DNA from: Ruminococcus sp. YE71
GTDB taxonomy: Bacteria > Bacillota > Clostridia > Oscillospirales > Ruminococcaceae
Assembly: GCF_900119155.1 (NCBI RefSeq)
Contig: NZ_FPIR01000005.1
Coordinates: 62,001-126,000 of the forward strand
DNA length: 64,000 nucleotides
Direction: 5' to 3'
The stretch's first letter is position 1. The number at the start of each line of letters is the position of its first letter. Both the position numbers and the translations under genes were made by a program. Below the pieces are notes generated by a model. It had not been told where the DNA came from. It saw only the letters and a list, made by a program, of their open reading frames with translations, and did no database searches. Below, one piece after another: positions 43,976-52,750 of this stretch.

Positions 43976-44004
43976 TTGACAAAAGCGGTCGGATGTGGTA
44001 TCAT
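43976..44004 (+). promoter_or_regulatory. SigA-type promoter of the VOC protein gene
   Basis: TTGACA at 43976-43981 and TATCAT at 43999-44004 are 17 bases apart, with TGG before the -10. The start codon lies 30 bases further on. Confidence 0.7.
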
Positions 44005-44033
44005 ATTAGAGAAAACTTTTTCGGAGGTCAGAG

Positions 44034-44438
44034 ATGATGAGACTGGACGGATTCGGATTGCTGGTCAGGGACATGGGCAGGATGATACGGTTTTACAGGG
44101 ACGTCCTCGGGTTTGAGATAAGCGAGAGCGAGGACACCTCGAACGTCTACCTGATAAAGGACGGCACACTGTTCCTGCTCTACGGCCGCGAAGATTTTGA
44201 AAAGATGACCCACAGGAAATACGAGTACCTCGGCGGAGTCAACGGTCATTCGGAGATAGCGCTCTACGTCGATACTTTTGAAGAGGTGGATGCAGAGTTC
44301 CGCAGGACGGTGGAAATGGGCGCCGAACCGATACTCGAACCCACCACCGAACCCTGGGGACAGCGTACCTGCTACATCGCAGACCCCGAGGGAAATCTGA
44401 TCGAGATAGGCTCGTTCAACAGACCTTTCGGACGATAA
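44034..44438 (+). CDS. VOC-superfamily (glyoxalase/bleomycin resistance-like) protein
   Basis: The 134-residue protein has the paired beta-alpha-beta-beta-beta modules of the VOC fold, beginning LDGFGLLVRDMGRMIRFYRDVLGFE and ending GQRTCYIADPEGNLIEIGSF. The C-terminal Glu in NLIEI is a typical metal ligand. Members include glyoxalase I, dioxygenases and drug-binding proteins; I cannot tell the substrate. CGGAGG precedes ATG 44034/44037. A CopZ-like gene follows after 22 bases, so the two are probably cotranscribed. Confidence 0.88.
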   Translation: MMRLDGFGLLVRDMGRMIRFYRDVLGFEISESEDTSNVYLIKDGTLFLLYGREDFEKMTHRKYEYLGGVNGHSEIALYVDTFEEVDAEFRRTVEMGAEPILEPTTEPWGQRTCYIADPEGNLIEIGSFNRPFGR

Positions 44439-44460
44439 AAAGAGAAAAGGAGTAATTGTT

Positions 44461-44712
44461 ATGTTCAGAACTACCGCAAAGATCGAAGGCATGATGTGTA
44501 CACACTGCGAGGCACACGTAACAAAGACGCTGACCGAAAAGCTCGGCGCACAGAAGGTCGAATCCTCGCACAAAAAAGGTGAGAGCATCATCATCTCAGA
44601 AACCGAACTCACACAGGCACAGCTCGAACATGCCCTCGAAGGCTCGGGCTACAAGGTAGTCTCATCCGAGTGCGCACCTTACGAAAAGAAAGGCCTTTTC
44701 GGGAAGAAGTGA
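44461..44712 (+). CDS. Heavy-metal-associated domain protein (CopZ-like)
   Basis: The 83-residue protein is a single HMA domain with the metal motif GMMCTHCEAHV near residue 10, followed by the usual beta-alpha-beta-beta-alpha-beta pattern and a KKGLFGKK tail. CopZ proteins carry copper to a P-type ATPase, but none is in the window. AAAAGGAG precedes ATG 44461. A compound palindromic repeat follows directly. Confidence 0.88.
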   Translation: MFRTTAKIEGMMCTHCEAHVTKTLTEKLGAQKVESSHKKGESIIISETELTQAQLEHALEGSGYKVVSSECAPYEKKGLFGKK

Positions 44713-44716
44713 GACT

Positions 44717-45083
44717 GAGCGTGGGGAGTGTGTATTGGGGGAAACCCTTTAGGAAAAGGGTTATCCCCCAAACCCCTTTCCTAAAACTTTTAATGCTTTT
44801 TGGCTTGTGGTGCTTCTTCCTGATTTTGTGCAGGTCGGGAAGAGCGGCGCTCTTCTCTTCAATTGTGCGTCACTTGCCAAAAAGACGTTCGTGAGAGCGT
44901 AACGCATCATTGAGCGTATTTTTCAAATGATCTCTCTTTAAGCGGTGATAATCTATCTTCCCGACCACACCAAACGATCGACATATTAAAAGTCTTTGGA
45001 ATGGGGGCCGCCTTAGCTACGCACGGCAAGGGTAGAACCTTTCTTCAGAAAGGTTTCCCACGGCTGCGCAACGCTCCCCACCC
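44717..45083. repeat. Compound palindromic repeat element, copy 2
   Basis: This element is a diverged relative of that at 37199-37525. The left part has GGGGGAAACCCTTTAGG with its hairpin partner and ACCCCTTTCCTAAAACTTTTAAT. The right part, inverted, has AACCTTTCTGAAGAAAGGTT and ATTCCAAAGACTTTTAAT. Outer ends share GTGGGGAG. The arms pair less well than in copy 1, and the 140-base centre is unrelated. It lies between the CopZ-like gene and the promoter of a two-component system; no coding frame is evident. Confidence 0.7.
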
Positions 45084-45112
45084 TTTACAAACACAGCGTA
45101 ATGTGGTACAAT
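45084..45112 (+). promoter_or_regulatory. SigA-type promoter of the first two-component system
   Basis: TTTACA at 45084-45089 and TACAAT at 45107-45112 are 17 bases apart, with TGTGG before the -10. It abuts the palindromic repeat and is 18 bases before the response regulator start. Confidence 0.65.
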
Positions 45113-45129
45113 ATAGTGGGTGATAAACT

Positions 45130-45792
45130 ATGATAGATGTACTGATAGTTGAGGACAACATGGAGCTTTCGGGGCTGCTGACGGATTTTCTGCGCGACGA
45201 GGGGTACACGGTCTCGGCTGTTGACTCGGGGGAGAGGGCGTTGGAGCTGTTTGAGCGCTACGGCGCGAGGCTTGTGGTGCTCGACATCAATCTTCCAGAC
45301 ATCAACGGGTTTGCGGTCTGCTCGAAGCTCCGCGAAACGACTGACACGCCGATACTCATCGTCAGCTGCCGCACCGAGAAGGACGACAAGCTCAGCGGTC
45401 TCGGGCTGGGGGCGGACGACTACATCGAAAAACCTTACGATATCGACATCCTCATCGCGAAGATAAAGGGCATTTTCAAGCGGCGGTATCATCGGGACAT
45501 GATGTCCGCGAGCGGTGTCACGCTGAATCTTGCAGACCGCACAGCATCCCTTGACGGGCGGCCTATCGAGCTGACTTCAAAAGAATTCGACCTGCTGGCG
45601 CTGCTCATCGAGAACAGGGGCAAGACGATGAAGAAGGAATACCTCTTCAACACCGTGTGGGGCAGTGACAGTGATTCCGAACTTCAGACACTGCACGTTC
45701 ACATCAACCATCTGCGGCAGAAACTGGGCGACGACCCGAAAAACGCAAAGCTTCTGCTGACCGTCTGGGGCGTTGGGTACAAGTTCGTATGA
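45130..45792 (+). CDS. OmpR/PhoB-family response regulator
   Basis: The 220-residue protein has a receiver domain with the acid pocket VEDN, the phosphorylation site in VVLDINLPDINGF near residue 55 and a Lys in YIEKPYDI. A C-terminal winged helix follows (LTSKEFDLLALLIENRG, VWGVGYKFV). The stop overlaps the start of the histidine kinase gene by four bases. The ribosome site GGGTGA before ATG 45130 is weak. It may control the adjacent ABC exporter. Confidence 0.94.
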   Translation: MIDVLIVEDNMELSGLLTDFLRDEGYTVSAVDSGERALELFERYGARLVVLDINLPDINGFAVCSKLRETTDTPILIVSCRTEKDDKLSGLGLGADDYIEKPYDIDILIAKIKGIFKRRYHRDMMSASGVTLNLADRTASLDGRPIELTSKEFDLLALLIENRGKTMKKEYLFNTVWGSDSDSELQTLHVHINHLRQKLGDDPKNAKLLLTVWGVGYKFV

Positions 45793-47009
45793 AAGCCTAC
45801 TACAGACTCTGCGCCGTAATTCTCGCGGCTGTGCTGCTGATGACCGCGGCGATAAACTATGTCATCATCGGGCATAACAGCCGCAGGAACGGTTTCTACC
45901 GCTACGAAGCCAAGCGGCTGGCAGATGACATCAACGACACGGGCAGCTACGACCTTGCGGATTATCCGCATCTTACGGGTGTTTTTTCCGAGAGCGAGGG
46001 CAGGCTCTATGTCTCGAACGAACCCTACGTCATCGTCGAGACTGACAAGGGGCTTTACCGCGTCGAGTATACCGCTGACAGTCAGAGCGGCGACCTGCTG
46101 CTCGTGACCGACCTGCTTTTCGGCGGATTTTTCCTGCTGACGGCGGCGATACTGCTGTACATCAGGCAGCACATCGTCCGACCTTTCGCAAGACTCAACA
46201 AAGTCCCGCAGGAACTTGCGAGGGGGAATCTTGCGGTGCCCATCCCCGAGGAGAAGAGCAGATTCTTCGGCAAGTTCACATGGGGTGTGAACCTTCTCCG
46301 CGAGACCATAGAGAACAGCCGCAGGAAAGAACTGTCATTACAGCGCGAAAAAAAGCTGCTGCTCCTCTCGCTCTCCCACGACATCAAGACGCCGCTGCAA
46401 GCCATCAAGCTCAATGCAAAGGCGCTTTCGAGGGGGCTCTACCGCGACGAGGATAAACGCCGCGAAGCCGCCGAGAGCATCAACGCCCGCGCCGATGAGA
46501 TCGAGGGCTTCATGTCGCAGATAACTCAGGCGGCGAGTGAGGACTTCATGAGCTTTGAGGTGGTCATGGGCGAGGTCTTTCTGAGCGAGATGGTCACTCG
46601 CGTCTGCGAGCGCTACGTCGGGCAGCTGACGCTGACGGACACCGAACTCAATGTGGGCGAATTCTCCGACCGACTGCTCGCCTGCGACCCAGACAGACTT
46701 GCGGAATGCCTGCAAAACCTCATCGAGAACGCGATAAAATACGGCGACGGCAGACGCATCTCGCTCGGTTTCGACTGCGTTGACGGCTGCGAGCTCATCA
46801 CCGTCACGAACACGGGATGTACCATCGAAGCTGCCGAGCTGACGCAGATATTCGACAGCTTCCACCGCGGCTCCAATGCGGACAAGGTACAGGGCAGCGG
46901 CCTCGGGCTCTTCATCTGCCGCAAGCTGATGACCCTCATGAACGGCGAGGTCTTTGCCGAGATCAGAGACGGATGCTTCTGCATCACCCTCGTGGTAAAA
47001 CTTGCATGA
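45789..47009 (+). CDS. Sensor histidine kinase (partner of 45130-45792)
   Basis: The 406-residue membrane kinase has two helices (residues about 8-27 and 100-123) with only about 70 residues outside. A HAMP linker, the phosphorylated His in LLSLSHDIKTPLQAIKLN near residue 197, the N box NLIENAIKYGDG and the G box GSGLGLFICRKL follow. The short sensor loop suggests sensing within the membrane or by a partner such as the ABC permease, as in peptide-antibiotic detection systems. It ends convergent to the ABC permease. Confidence 0.93.
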   Translation: MKAYYRLCAVILAAVLLMTAAINYVIIGHNSRRNGFYRYEAKRLADDINDTGSYDLADYPHLTGVFSESEGRLYVSNEPYVIVETDKGLYRVEYTADSQSGDLLLVTDLLFGGFFLLTAAILLYIRQHIVRPFARLNKVPQELARGNLAVPIPEEKSRFFGKFTWGVNLLRETIENSRRKELSLQREKKLLLLSLSHDIKTPLQAIKLNAKALSRGLYRDEDKRREAAESINARADEIEGFMSQITQAASEDFMSFEVVMGEVFLSEMVTRVCERYVGQLTLTDTELNVGEFSDRLLACDPDRLAECLQNLIENAIKYGDGRRISLGFDCVDGCELITVTNTGCTIEAAELTQIFDSFHRGSNADKVQGSGLGLFICRKLMTLMNGEVFAEIRDGCFCITLVVKLA

Positions 47010-47013
47010 AATT

Positions 47014-47047
47014 ACGGCTGTACAGCGGTTTGCTGCACAGCCGTTTT
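47014..47047. terminator. Terminator between the kinase and the ABC permease
   Basis: A 13-base stem with one mismatch (47014-47026 and 47032-47044) has a five-base loop. TTT follows on the plus side and AATTT on the minus side. It lies between convergent genes. Confidence 0.75.
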
Positions 47048-47055
47048 GTCCTGTA

Positions 47056-50000
47056 TTACAGGTCTGTCCTTATTTCCTCGGCAATATTCGTGCGGCTCAT
47101 CATTATGAGCGCAGGAACATACGCCAGCGCCATGACAAGCATTATCACAGCGAAAAGAACTGCCGCGCTTTCTGCCATAAATGCAGTCTTGTTTTTCAGC
47201 AGATAGAGCAGGACACCGCCCTCCGCGCTGACCATATCATCGCCGAATATTTCGAGGATCAGCTGCGACAGTGCGCGCCCTGCGAGGGTGCTGACGACTG
47301 AGGTTATGACCGCGTAGAAACTGCTTTCGATGACCACCGAAGCCGTTACCTGACGCATGGACATTCCGCAGCTGCGCATCATCGAGAGGTCGCGGCGGCG
47401 GTTTATCATGTTCGCGCTCATGGTGCTGAAAATGTTCAGCAGCACTACCGCCGCAAGCGCCGCACCGAAGCCGAAGCCTGCTATTTTCAGCGCCTTTGAG
47501 CCGCGCTCGGCAAATGCGTCCTGAGCGGTGTAGTCAATGACCTCGGCATCGCCGTTCTCAAGCTCGAACTCATCATGCAGGAACGCCCTTGCCTGCGCGA
47601 GCTTGCTTTTATCTGCGTTGAGCTTGAAAGCGCCGACAACAGCCATTATGTTCCTGTTCTCGGCGAGCCTTTCATCCCCGGACTGTTTCAGGAAATCAAG
47701 CCTGCTTTCGATAGGTGCTATCGCCGTCATCCCGTAGCACCCCATATATTCGGGGAAATCGGTGCTGTATAAGCCTGCAACGGGAATGGATTCTTCGATC
47801 TTGAATTCCTCAGCTTTTTCAGCGTCATAGTGATTTGAAGTGATCTCGATACTGTCAATGTTCTCGTCCTTGAAGAGATTCACGTTCGGTACAGTTATGA
47901 CCATGCCGTCTCTTGTCTTGTAGGAGCTGACCACTGAACCGTCCTTCGCAGCGGTCTCATCATAGAAGAAAAAGTTCTGACACAGGAGCACTTTGCCCGA
48001 CGCGGCGAACTCGTCATAGGTCATGTCCGAGGTGATGTATTTATCGTAATCCTCACGCGGTATCATGACAATAGAAAGACTGTTGTCAGAAGCCGAATAT
48101 TCGTATTTACTGCAAAAGCTGACGTACTCGTCCGAGAGCAGCTCGCTGATGTTGCTGTCTTGGCCGCGAATGTTGGTGATACATTCAGGGATCACCGTCT
48201 CGAAATAGCCCGTATCGCGGAGTTTTTCATAGGTGTCGTTGAGATACTTCGAGGACTGCTCGATGGTCGAGCCGTGATCGTTGTAATCCCAGATCTCCAG
48301 ATCGTATTTGAACGGGACAGTGTCATCATCCTTCTTAGCGTATGCTTCCGCGATGCCCGAGATCGAGACGATGAAGATACCGCTCATTACCGCCGCGAGA
48401 AGTGTGACCGCAAAACGCACCTTCTGCTTCGAGATGCACTTGACTGCGAAGCCGAAGGGATAGCCGAACAGACGGCGCGAGATCCACGTCCTGCCGCCTC
48501 TTATCCTGCGCTTTGAGGAGCTGTAGCGTGCCGACTGTATCGGCGGCAGACGCATAACTCGCATAGCGTCGGCATACGCCGAGAAGAACACGCTGAACAA
48601 CGCCACCGCGAAGGTTATCCACATGACCGCAGGTGAAAGTTCGAGGGTGAAGAACTCGTCGGAGATGCCTTCGCCGTAGATCGGGTCGAACACCGCGATG
48701 GCTTTTACTTTCGTCATGAGTATTTTTCCGATGCCTATGGCAAGTCCCACGCCCGCAGGCATGGCGACCAGCATATACATGGCGCACTCGAACATTATCA
48801 TGGTGAATATCTGCTTGTCGGACGCGCCTATGGTCTTGAGGGCGCCGTACTGTTCGGTACGGTAGGCTGCGCCTATCTCGAAGGCGTTGTTGATGATGAG
48901 CCTTGCAAGAAATGTGAACAGCCCAACCACCACTATGAAAATGACCAGCATACCTTCCGATCTCAGGACGTATTCGAGCTGTCTGCCTTCGGTGACAAGA
49001 AGACTGCCGTTGATAGAGTAGCCCGTATTATCGCCGTCTTTGTAGGCGCCTATCGCCTTTGCCGCGTGAGCCACGGTCTCTTCGGCGTCGATGTTCTCCT
49101 TGACGCGGACGCGGTAGTCGATTCTGCCCGTCATCGCCGACGTGATGTCGGAGTCCTCGGAGCTGAACAGCATATCCGCAGCGCTGCCTTGTGAGCCGCC
49201 GTCGATAAGACCCGTCACCACCGCCGTATACTCGAAGCTGTCAGCCACCTCTTCGGAAAGCTCGGCGCGTGCAGGGATGATAGTGAATCCGTTATAGGAA
49301 CTGAGGCCCATGTTTTTACGCGCTTCCTCGTCTGAGTACATCATATTCAGCATCTTCAGCATCACGCCCGTGCCGTAATCCTCGTCATCTACAGCAAAGT
49401 TATATATGTCTCTCAGCCTGCTGCCGTCGGTGTCCTCTGTGTATATTATATTTCCGTCTGTGTCTTTTGATATTCTTTCTCCGATCCTTTCCGCGATATC
49501 TGTTCCTGCGCAGTAGAACCTGCCCTCTCTCACCTCGAATCGGATGTTCAGGCGGTCGCCGATGCCGATTCCGTGTTCGCGTGAAAAAGCAAGGCTGACT
49601 GCGGCTTCGTGGGAGTGCTGAGGGAGCGAACCGTCGGCTAAGCTGAAGTTCGACTTGCTTTGCAGCTTCTCGAAGTCGCCGCCGACCGCTTCCGCCCTGA
49701 AGCTTACAGGTGGTTTTTCTGCCGAAAACGCCGACTTGCCGTTAATGTAAACGTTCGGGAACCAGCAGCCTTCCTTATCGGCGTATTCATTTATAAAACG
49801 GCTGAAAAACAGCATCGGGTCGTACTGTACGACCGCGTGCGAATCCCATGCGGCGTTCTTGTCGAGCTTCTCCGCCTGCGAGAGCGAGTCAAGGTGTATC
49901 GAGGCGTGTTCGGGGGACTGGTACATATATTCCATGTGCATCGCGCTTACCGCCGAGCTGAGATACACGCCCACGAATGACACCATGAACACCGAAAGAG

Positions 50001-50079
50001 TGATGCTCGCGAGGGTCAGTGCGGTGCGCTTCTTGTCGCGGACGAGCCAGCGGAGCATTATCGTAAAGAGCTGATTCAA
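47056..50079 (-). CDS. FtsX-like ABC transporter permease (antimicrobial peptide type)
   Basis: The 1007-residue protein has two FtsX domains, each with a large extracellular domain: roughly residues 40-370, then helices near 380-510, a second extracellular domain near 580-840, then helices near 840-1000. The cytoplasmic loops AAYRTEQYGALKTIGASDKQI and NRRRDLSMMRSCGMSMRQVT are the typical coupling sites. It is a MacB-like double-domain permease. The start is a TTG overlapping the ATPase stop, with GAGG six bases upstream; ATG 50058 is the alternative. It likely removes or releases peptides in the envelope. Confidence 0.9.
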   Translation of the reverse strand: MNQLFTIMLRWLVRDKKRTALTLASITLSVFMVSFVGVYLSSAVSAMHMEYMYQSPEHASIHLDSLSQAEKLDKNAAWDSHAVVQYDPMLFFSRFINEYADKEGCWFPNVYINGKSAFSAEKPPVSFRAEAVGGDFEKLQSKSNFSLADGSLPQHSHEAAVSLAFSREHGIGIGDRLNIRFEVREGRFYCAGTDIAERIGERISKDTDGNIIYTEDTDGSRLRDIYNFAVDDEDYGTGVMLKMLNMMYSDEEARKNMGLSSYNGFTIIPARAELSEEVADSFEYTAVVTGLIDGGSQGSAADMLFSSEDSDITSAMTGRIDYRVRVKENIDAEETVAHAAKAIGAYKDGDNTGYSINGSLLVTEGRQLEYVLRSEGMLVIFIVVVGLFTFLARLIINNAFEIGAAYRTEQYGALKTIGASDKQIFTMIMFECAMYMLVAMPAGVGLAIGIGKILMTKVKAIAVFDPIYGEGISDEFFTLELSPAVMWITFAVALFSVFFSAYADAMRVMRLPPIQSARYSSSKRRIRGGRTWISRRLFGYPFGFAVKCISKQKVRFAVTLLAAVMSGIFIVSISGIAEAYAKKDDDTVPFKYDLEIWDYNDHGSTIEQSSKYLNDTYEKLRDTGYFETVIPECITNIRGQDSNISELLSDEYVSFCSKYEYSASDNSLSIVMIPREDYDKYITSDMTYDEFAASGKVLLCQNFFFYDETAAKDGSVVSSYKTRDGMVITVPNVNLFKDENIDSIEITSNHYDAEKAEEFKIEESIPVAGLYSTDFPEYMGCYGMTAIAPIESRLDFLKQSGDERLAENRNIMAVVGAFKLNADKSKLAQARAFLHDEFELENGDAEVIDYTAQDAFAERGSKALKIAGFGFGAALAAVVLLNIFSTMSANMINRRRDLSMMRSCGMSMRQVTASVVIESSFYAVITSVVSTLAGRALSQLILEIFGDDMVSAEGGVLLYLLKNKTAFMAESAAVLFAVIMLVMALAYVPALIMMSRTNIAEEIRTDL

Positions 50080-50768
50080 AACGACCTCACCCTTTCCGAA
50101 ATTATTTTTCCGTCCTGCATGGTTATCACGCGGTCGGCTTCGGCGGCTATGCTGCCGTCGTGGGTCACGAGCACTACTGCCGTCCCTGTCTCGGCGATGA
50201 CGCGCTTGAACAGCGAGATTATCTCGCGGGAGTTCTTGCTGTCGAGGTTGCCCGTGGGTTCGTCTGCGAAGATGCAGGGCGGCTTGTTGATTATCGCCCT
50301 TGCGATGGACACCCTCTGCTGCTGACCGCCCGAAAGCTGGTTCGCGAAGTGATAGCGCCTTTCAGAAAGCCCCAGCAGCTCAAGCACATCGTCCAGCTCC
50401 TTTTTCGGGAGACGCTTGCCGTCAAGGTGTATCGGCAGTGCGATGTTCTCCTCAACGTTCAGCACGGGGATGAGGTTGTAAAACTGGAACACGAAACCCG
50501 ATTTTCTGCGTCTGTATTCGGCAAGACGAGTGTCCTTCACCGCCGTCAGTTCCTCGCCGAGAGCGGTTATGCTGCCGCTGTCGGGCTTATCGAGACCGCC
50601 CAGCAGGTTCATGAGGGTGGATTTGCCGCTTCCCGACTGACCCGTCACTGCCACCATCTCGCCCTTGCACACGTCCAGCGAAACGCCGTCAACTGCCGTC
50701 ACCTTGTTCGCGCCCTTACCGAAGGTCTTGACAAGGTCGTGTGCGGAAATTATTATCTCTTTTTCCAT
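50076..50768 (-). CDS. ABC transporter ATP-binding protein (LolD/MacB type)
   Basis: The 230-residue ATPase partners the permease. Walker A is GQSGSGKSTLMNLLGG near residue 40, followed by the Q loop FQFYNLIPVLNVEEN, signature LSGGQQQRVSIARAI, Walker B CIFADEPTGNLD and the switch His in VLVTHDGSIA. AGGAGGG precedes ATG 50768. The stop overlaps the permease start. Direct repeats upstream mark it as a likely target of a response regulator. Confidence 0.95.
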   Translation of the reverse strand: MEKEIIISAHDLVKTFGKGANKVTAVDGVSLDVCKGEMVAVTGQSGSGKSTLMNLLGGLDKPDSGSITALGEELTAVKDTRLAEYRRRKSGFVFQFYNLIPVLNVEENIALPIHLDGKRLPKKELDDVLELLGLSERRYHFANQLSGGQQQRVSIARAIINKPPCIFADEPTGNLDSKNSREIISLFKRVIAETGTAVVLVTHDGSIAAEADRVITMQDGKIISERVRSF

Positions 50769-50789
50769 GAATATCCCTCCTTCCCCTAT

Positions 50790-50823
50790 ATATTACCATG
50801 CCAACATTACAGTTAAGTTACAG
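50790..50823 (-). promoter_or_regulatory. Promoter of the ABC exporter with response-regulator direct repeats
   Basis: On the minus strand CTGTAA occurs twice, 11 bases apart (50823-50818 and 50812-50807), overlapping the stop of the upstream kinase gene. TGGTAATAT, an extended -10, follows 11 bases later (50798-50790). Two same-direction half sites at one helical turn in the -35 region are the pattern expected for OmpR/PhoB-type regulators. Confidence 0.55.
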
Positions 50824-52030
50824 TCCGCAGAAATTCGAGAATTATTTTTGTGCCCTTCCCAACCTCGCTGTCGATGAATATCCGTCCGTTCATGTCCTCG
50901 ACTATGCGCTTTGCGGCGCTCATGCCGATGCCCACCGAGCTTGAATTGACCGCCCGCGACTTTGAGTAGAACCTACGGAAGACCTTCGGCAGCTCGTCCT
51001 CGGAGATTCCGCAGCCGTTGTCCTCGATGATGAGCCGAAGCGTAATGGGGTCGCACTCGGAATATATTCGCACCTGTCCGCCGTGAGTGTGTTCGGCGGC
51101 GTTTTTGATGAGGTTCGTTACCGCCTCGCAGAGCCACAGACGGTCGCAGCGAAGGGTCGTTCCCTGCCCGACTTCGTTTATCAGCTCGGCGTCGTTCTCC
51201 TCGGCTATGGCGGCGAGCTGCGACACCGACTCGGCAGTCAGTTCACCTATGTCCGCATCCTCGAAGCTGTAGGCGACCGCGCCCGCGTCGAGCCGTGCGA
51301 GTTTCAGAGATTCACGGACAAGCAGGGATATTTTTTCAAGGCATTTCCTGTCACGCTGCAGGTAGCCGAGCTGTTCATCGAAAGGCATCGGCGCAGAGGA
51401 CAGGATGTCATTATTGAGCATCAGACCAGTGCAGGGGGTCTTTATCTGGTGGGAAAAATCGTCGAGGTAATCGGCAAGGAACTGCTTTTCCTCGCCTATC
51501 GTGGTGATAAGGTGAGCCGTCTGCTTTTTGAGAGCGTCAGCCGCTTCGGCAAGGAGCGTGAGGTCGAGGTCGGCAGACGACGGCATTTTCTCGCCGTGTT
51601 CGATGTGGGCGGTGAGCCTTCGCACATTACGGAAGGCGCTGCCGAAGAACGCCAGCCCTGCCGCAAGGCATATCAGCAGCGCCGCAGCCGCAGCCAGACC
51701 CGACGCGGTATGCGAGGTGAATGTGAACTCGCTGCCGATGGGCGAGTCCGCCGAGTAACCGTAGCCCGAAAGGATACGCTCCCCTGCCTGTATCTGTTCG
51801 GGGGTGTTGTCGTCGGTGATGAGCTTTGCCGCCTGTTCGTCGGTGAAGCCCTCTTCTGCGAGCCTTCCTGCCAGCGCAAGTCGGTACTCATTGACGCAGA
51901 TGGCGGCCGAGCGGTCCTCATATCGGTGCAGTGCCGCCTGCGCCCCGAAGGTCAGCAGGGTCAGTGCGAGACACACCCACATAAATCCCCTCGCCGAGCG
52001 GTTGCAGAGGGTACGTATCAGCTCTCCCAT
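50813..52030 (-). CDS. Sensor histidine kinase (partner of 52018-52623)
   Basis: The 405-residue kinase has a membrane helix near residues 15-35, an extracellular loop of about 95 residues, a second helix near 130-150, a HAMP-like linker, the His site in YLDDFSHQIKTPCTGLML near residue 225, the N box NLIKNAAEHTHGG and the G box SVGIGMSAAKRIV. ATG 52030 overlaps the regulator stop by 13 bases. A longer open frame to 52276 lies inside the regulator gene and is not used. It stands directly upstream of the ABC exporter. Confidence 0.93.
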   Translation of the reverse strand: MGELIRTLCNRSARGFMWVCLALTLLTFGAQAALHRYEDRSAAICVNEYRLALAGRLAEEGFTDEQAAKLITDDNTPEQIQAGERILSGYGYSADSPIGSEFTFTSHTASGLAAAAALLICLAAGLAFFGSAFRNVRRLTAHIEHGEKMPSSADLDLTLLAEAADALKKQTAHLITTIGEEKQFLADYLDDFSHQIKTPCTGLMLNNDILSSAPMPFDEQLGYLQRDRKCLEKISLLVRESLKLARLDAGAVAYSFEDADIGELTAESVSQLAAIAEENDAELINEVGQGTTLRCDRLWLCEAVTNLIKNAAEHTHGGQVRIYSECDPITLRLIIEDNGCGISEDELPKVFRRFYSKSRAVNSSSVGIGMSAAKRIVEDMNGRIFIDSEVGKGTKIILEFLRTVT

Positions 52031-52623
52031 TTGTAGCCGACCCCCTTGACGGTGATTATCCTGCCGTGCCTGCCGCTCTTGTCCAGCTTGACGCGAAGTC
52101 GGTTGATGCGGACGGACAGGGTGTTGTCGTTCACGAATTCGCCGCGGGAATCCCACAGCCGCGAAAGTATCTGCTCGCGGGTGAGGATGCGGTTGCGGTT
52201 CAGACGAAAATATTCGAGAAGCTCGCGTTCGATGGCGGTAAGCTCGATATCGTCGGCGGTGTCGGTGATGCCGCATCGACGAAGAGCCGCATTTATCCGT
52301 GACATCAGCACCGCGCTCTCGAAGGGCTTTATAACATAGTCATCGCCGCCGATGTCAAGGGCGCTCGTGATGCGTGCGGTGTCGTCCACACAGGTGAGGA
52401 AGATCACGGGCACATCGCTGTCGCGGCGTATCTCGCGGCAGAGGTCGATACCGCTGCCGTCAGGCAGCATCACGTCCAGCAGGCAGAGGGACGCACTGTT
52501 GTAAAGCTCCCTCGCCTTAGCAAGGGTCTCGGCAGGCAGCACCTCATAACCCCCATGGCGGAGTATATGGCACAATCCCAGACGGATATTTTCATCATCT
52601 TCAAGCACAAGTATCTTAATCAT
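52018..52623 (-). CDS. OmpR-family response regulator (short linker)
   Basis: The 201-residue regulator has the acid pocket LEDDE, phosphorylation site CLLDVMLPDGSG, conserved IFLTC and YVIKPF, and a C-terminal winged helix ending ITVKGVGYKWES. It is about 20 residues shorter than usual because the linker is short; both domains look complete. Two adjacent ATGs are possible; 52623 has GGAGG seven bases upstream. It is a good candidate to bind the CTGTAA repeats in front of the ABC genes. Confidence 0.93.
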   Translation of the reverse strand: MIKILVLEDDENIRLGLCHILRHGGYEVLPAETLAKARELYNSASLCLLDVMLPDGSGIDLCREIRRDSDVPVIFLTCVDDTARITSALDIGGDDYVIKPFESAVLMSRINAALRRCGITDTADDIELTAIERELLEYFRLNRNRILTREQILSRLWDSRGEFVNDNTLSVRINRLRVKLDKSGRHGRIITVKGVGYKWES

Positions 52624-52642
52624 CATCTCGCCTCCGAAATTG

Positions 52643-52672
52643 ATTATAACATTAAAAAAGCGCTGTTGTCAA
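52643..52672 (-). promoter_or_regulatory. SigA-type promoter of the second two-component system, with overlapping palindrome
   Basis: On the minus strand TTGACA (52672-52667) and TATAAT (52648-52643) are 18 bases apart, with TGT before the -10. GCGCTG and CAGCGC (52660-52665 and 52676-52681) form an inverted repeat across the -35, which may be an operator or a spare terminator stem. Confidence 0.75.
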
Positions 52673-52691
52673 TAGCAGCGCCCCACAAAGC

Positions 52692-52718
52692 AAAAAACCG
52701 TCCGCAGTACACGGACGG
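52692..52718 (-). terminator. Terminator of the fatty acid synthesis operon
   Basis: The seven-base stem CCGTCCG/CGGACGG with a seven-base loop is followed on the minus strand by six T. It lies 33 bases past the acpP stop. Confidence 0.85.
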
Positions 52719-52750
52719 CTAAGCCTGATATACTATATCAAGATGGGAGA

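Noticed and set aside
52030-52276. An N-terminal extension of the second histidine kinase
   Set aside because: It lies inside the response regulator gene and is arginine/histidine-rich, whereas ATG 52030 begins a normal membrane kinase.
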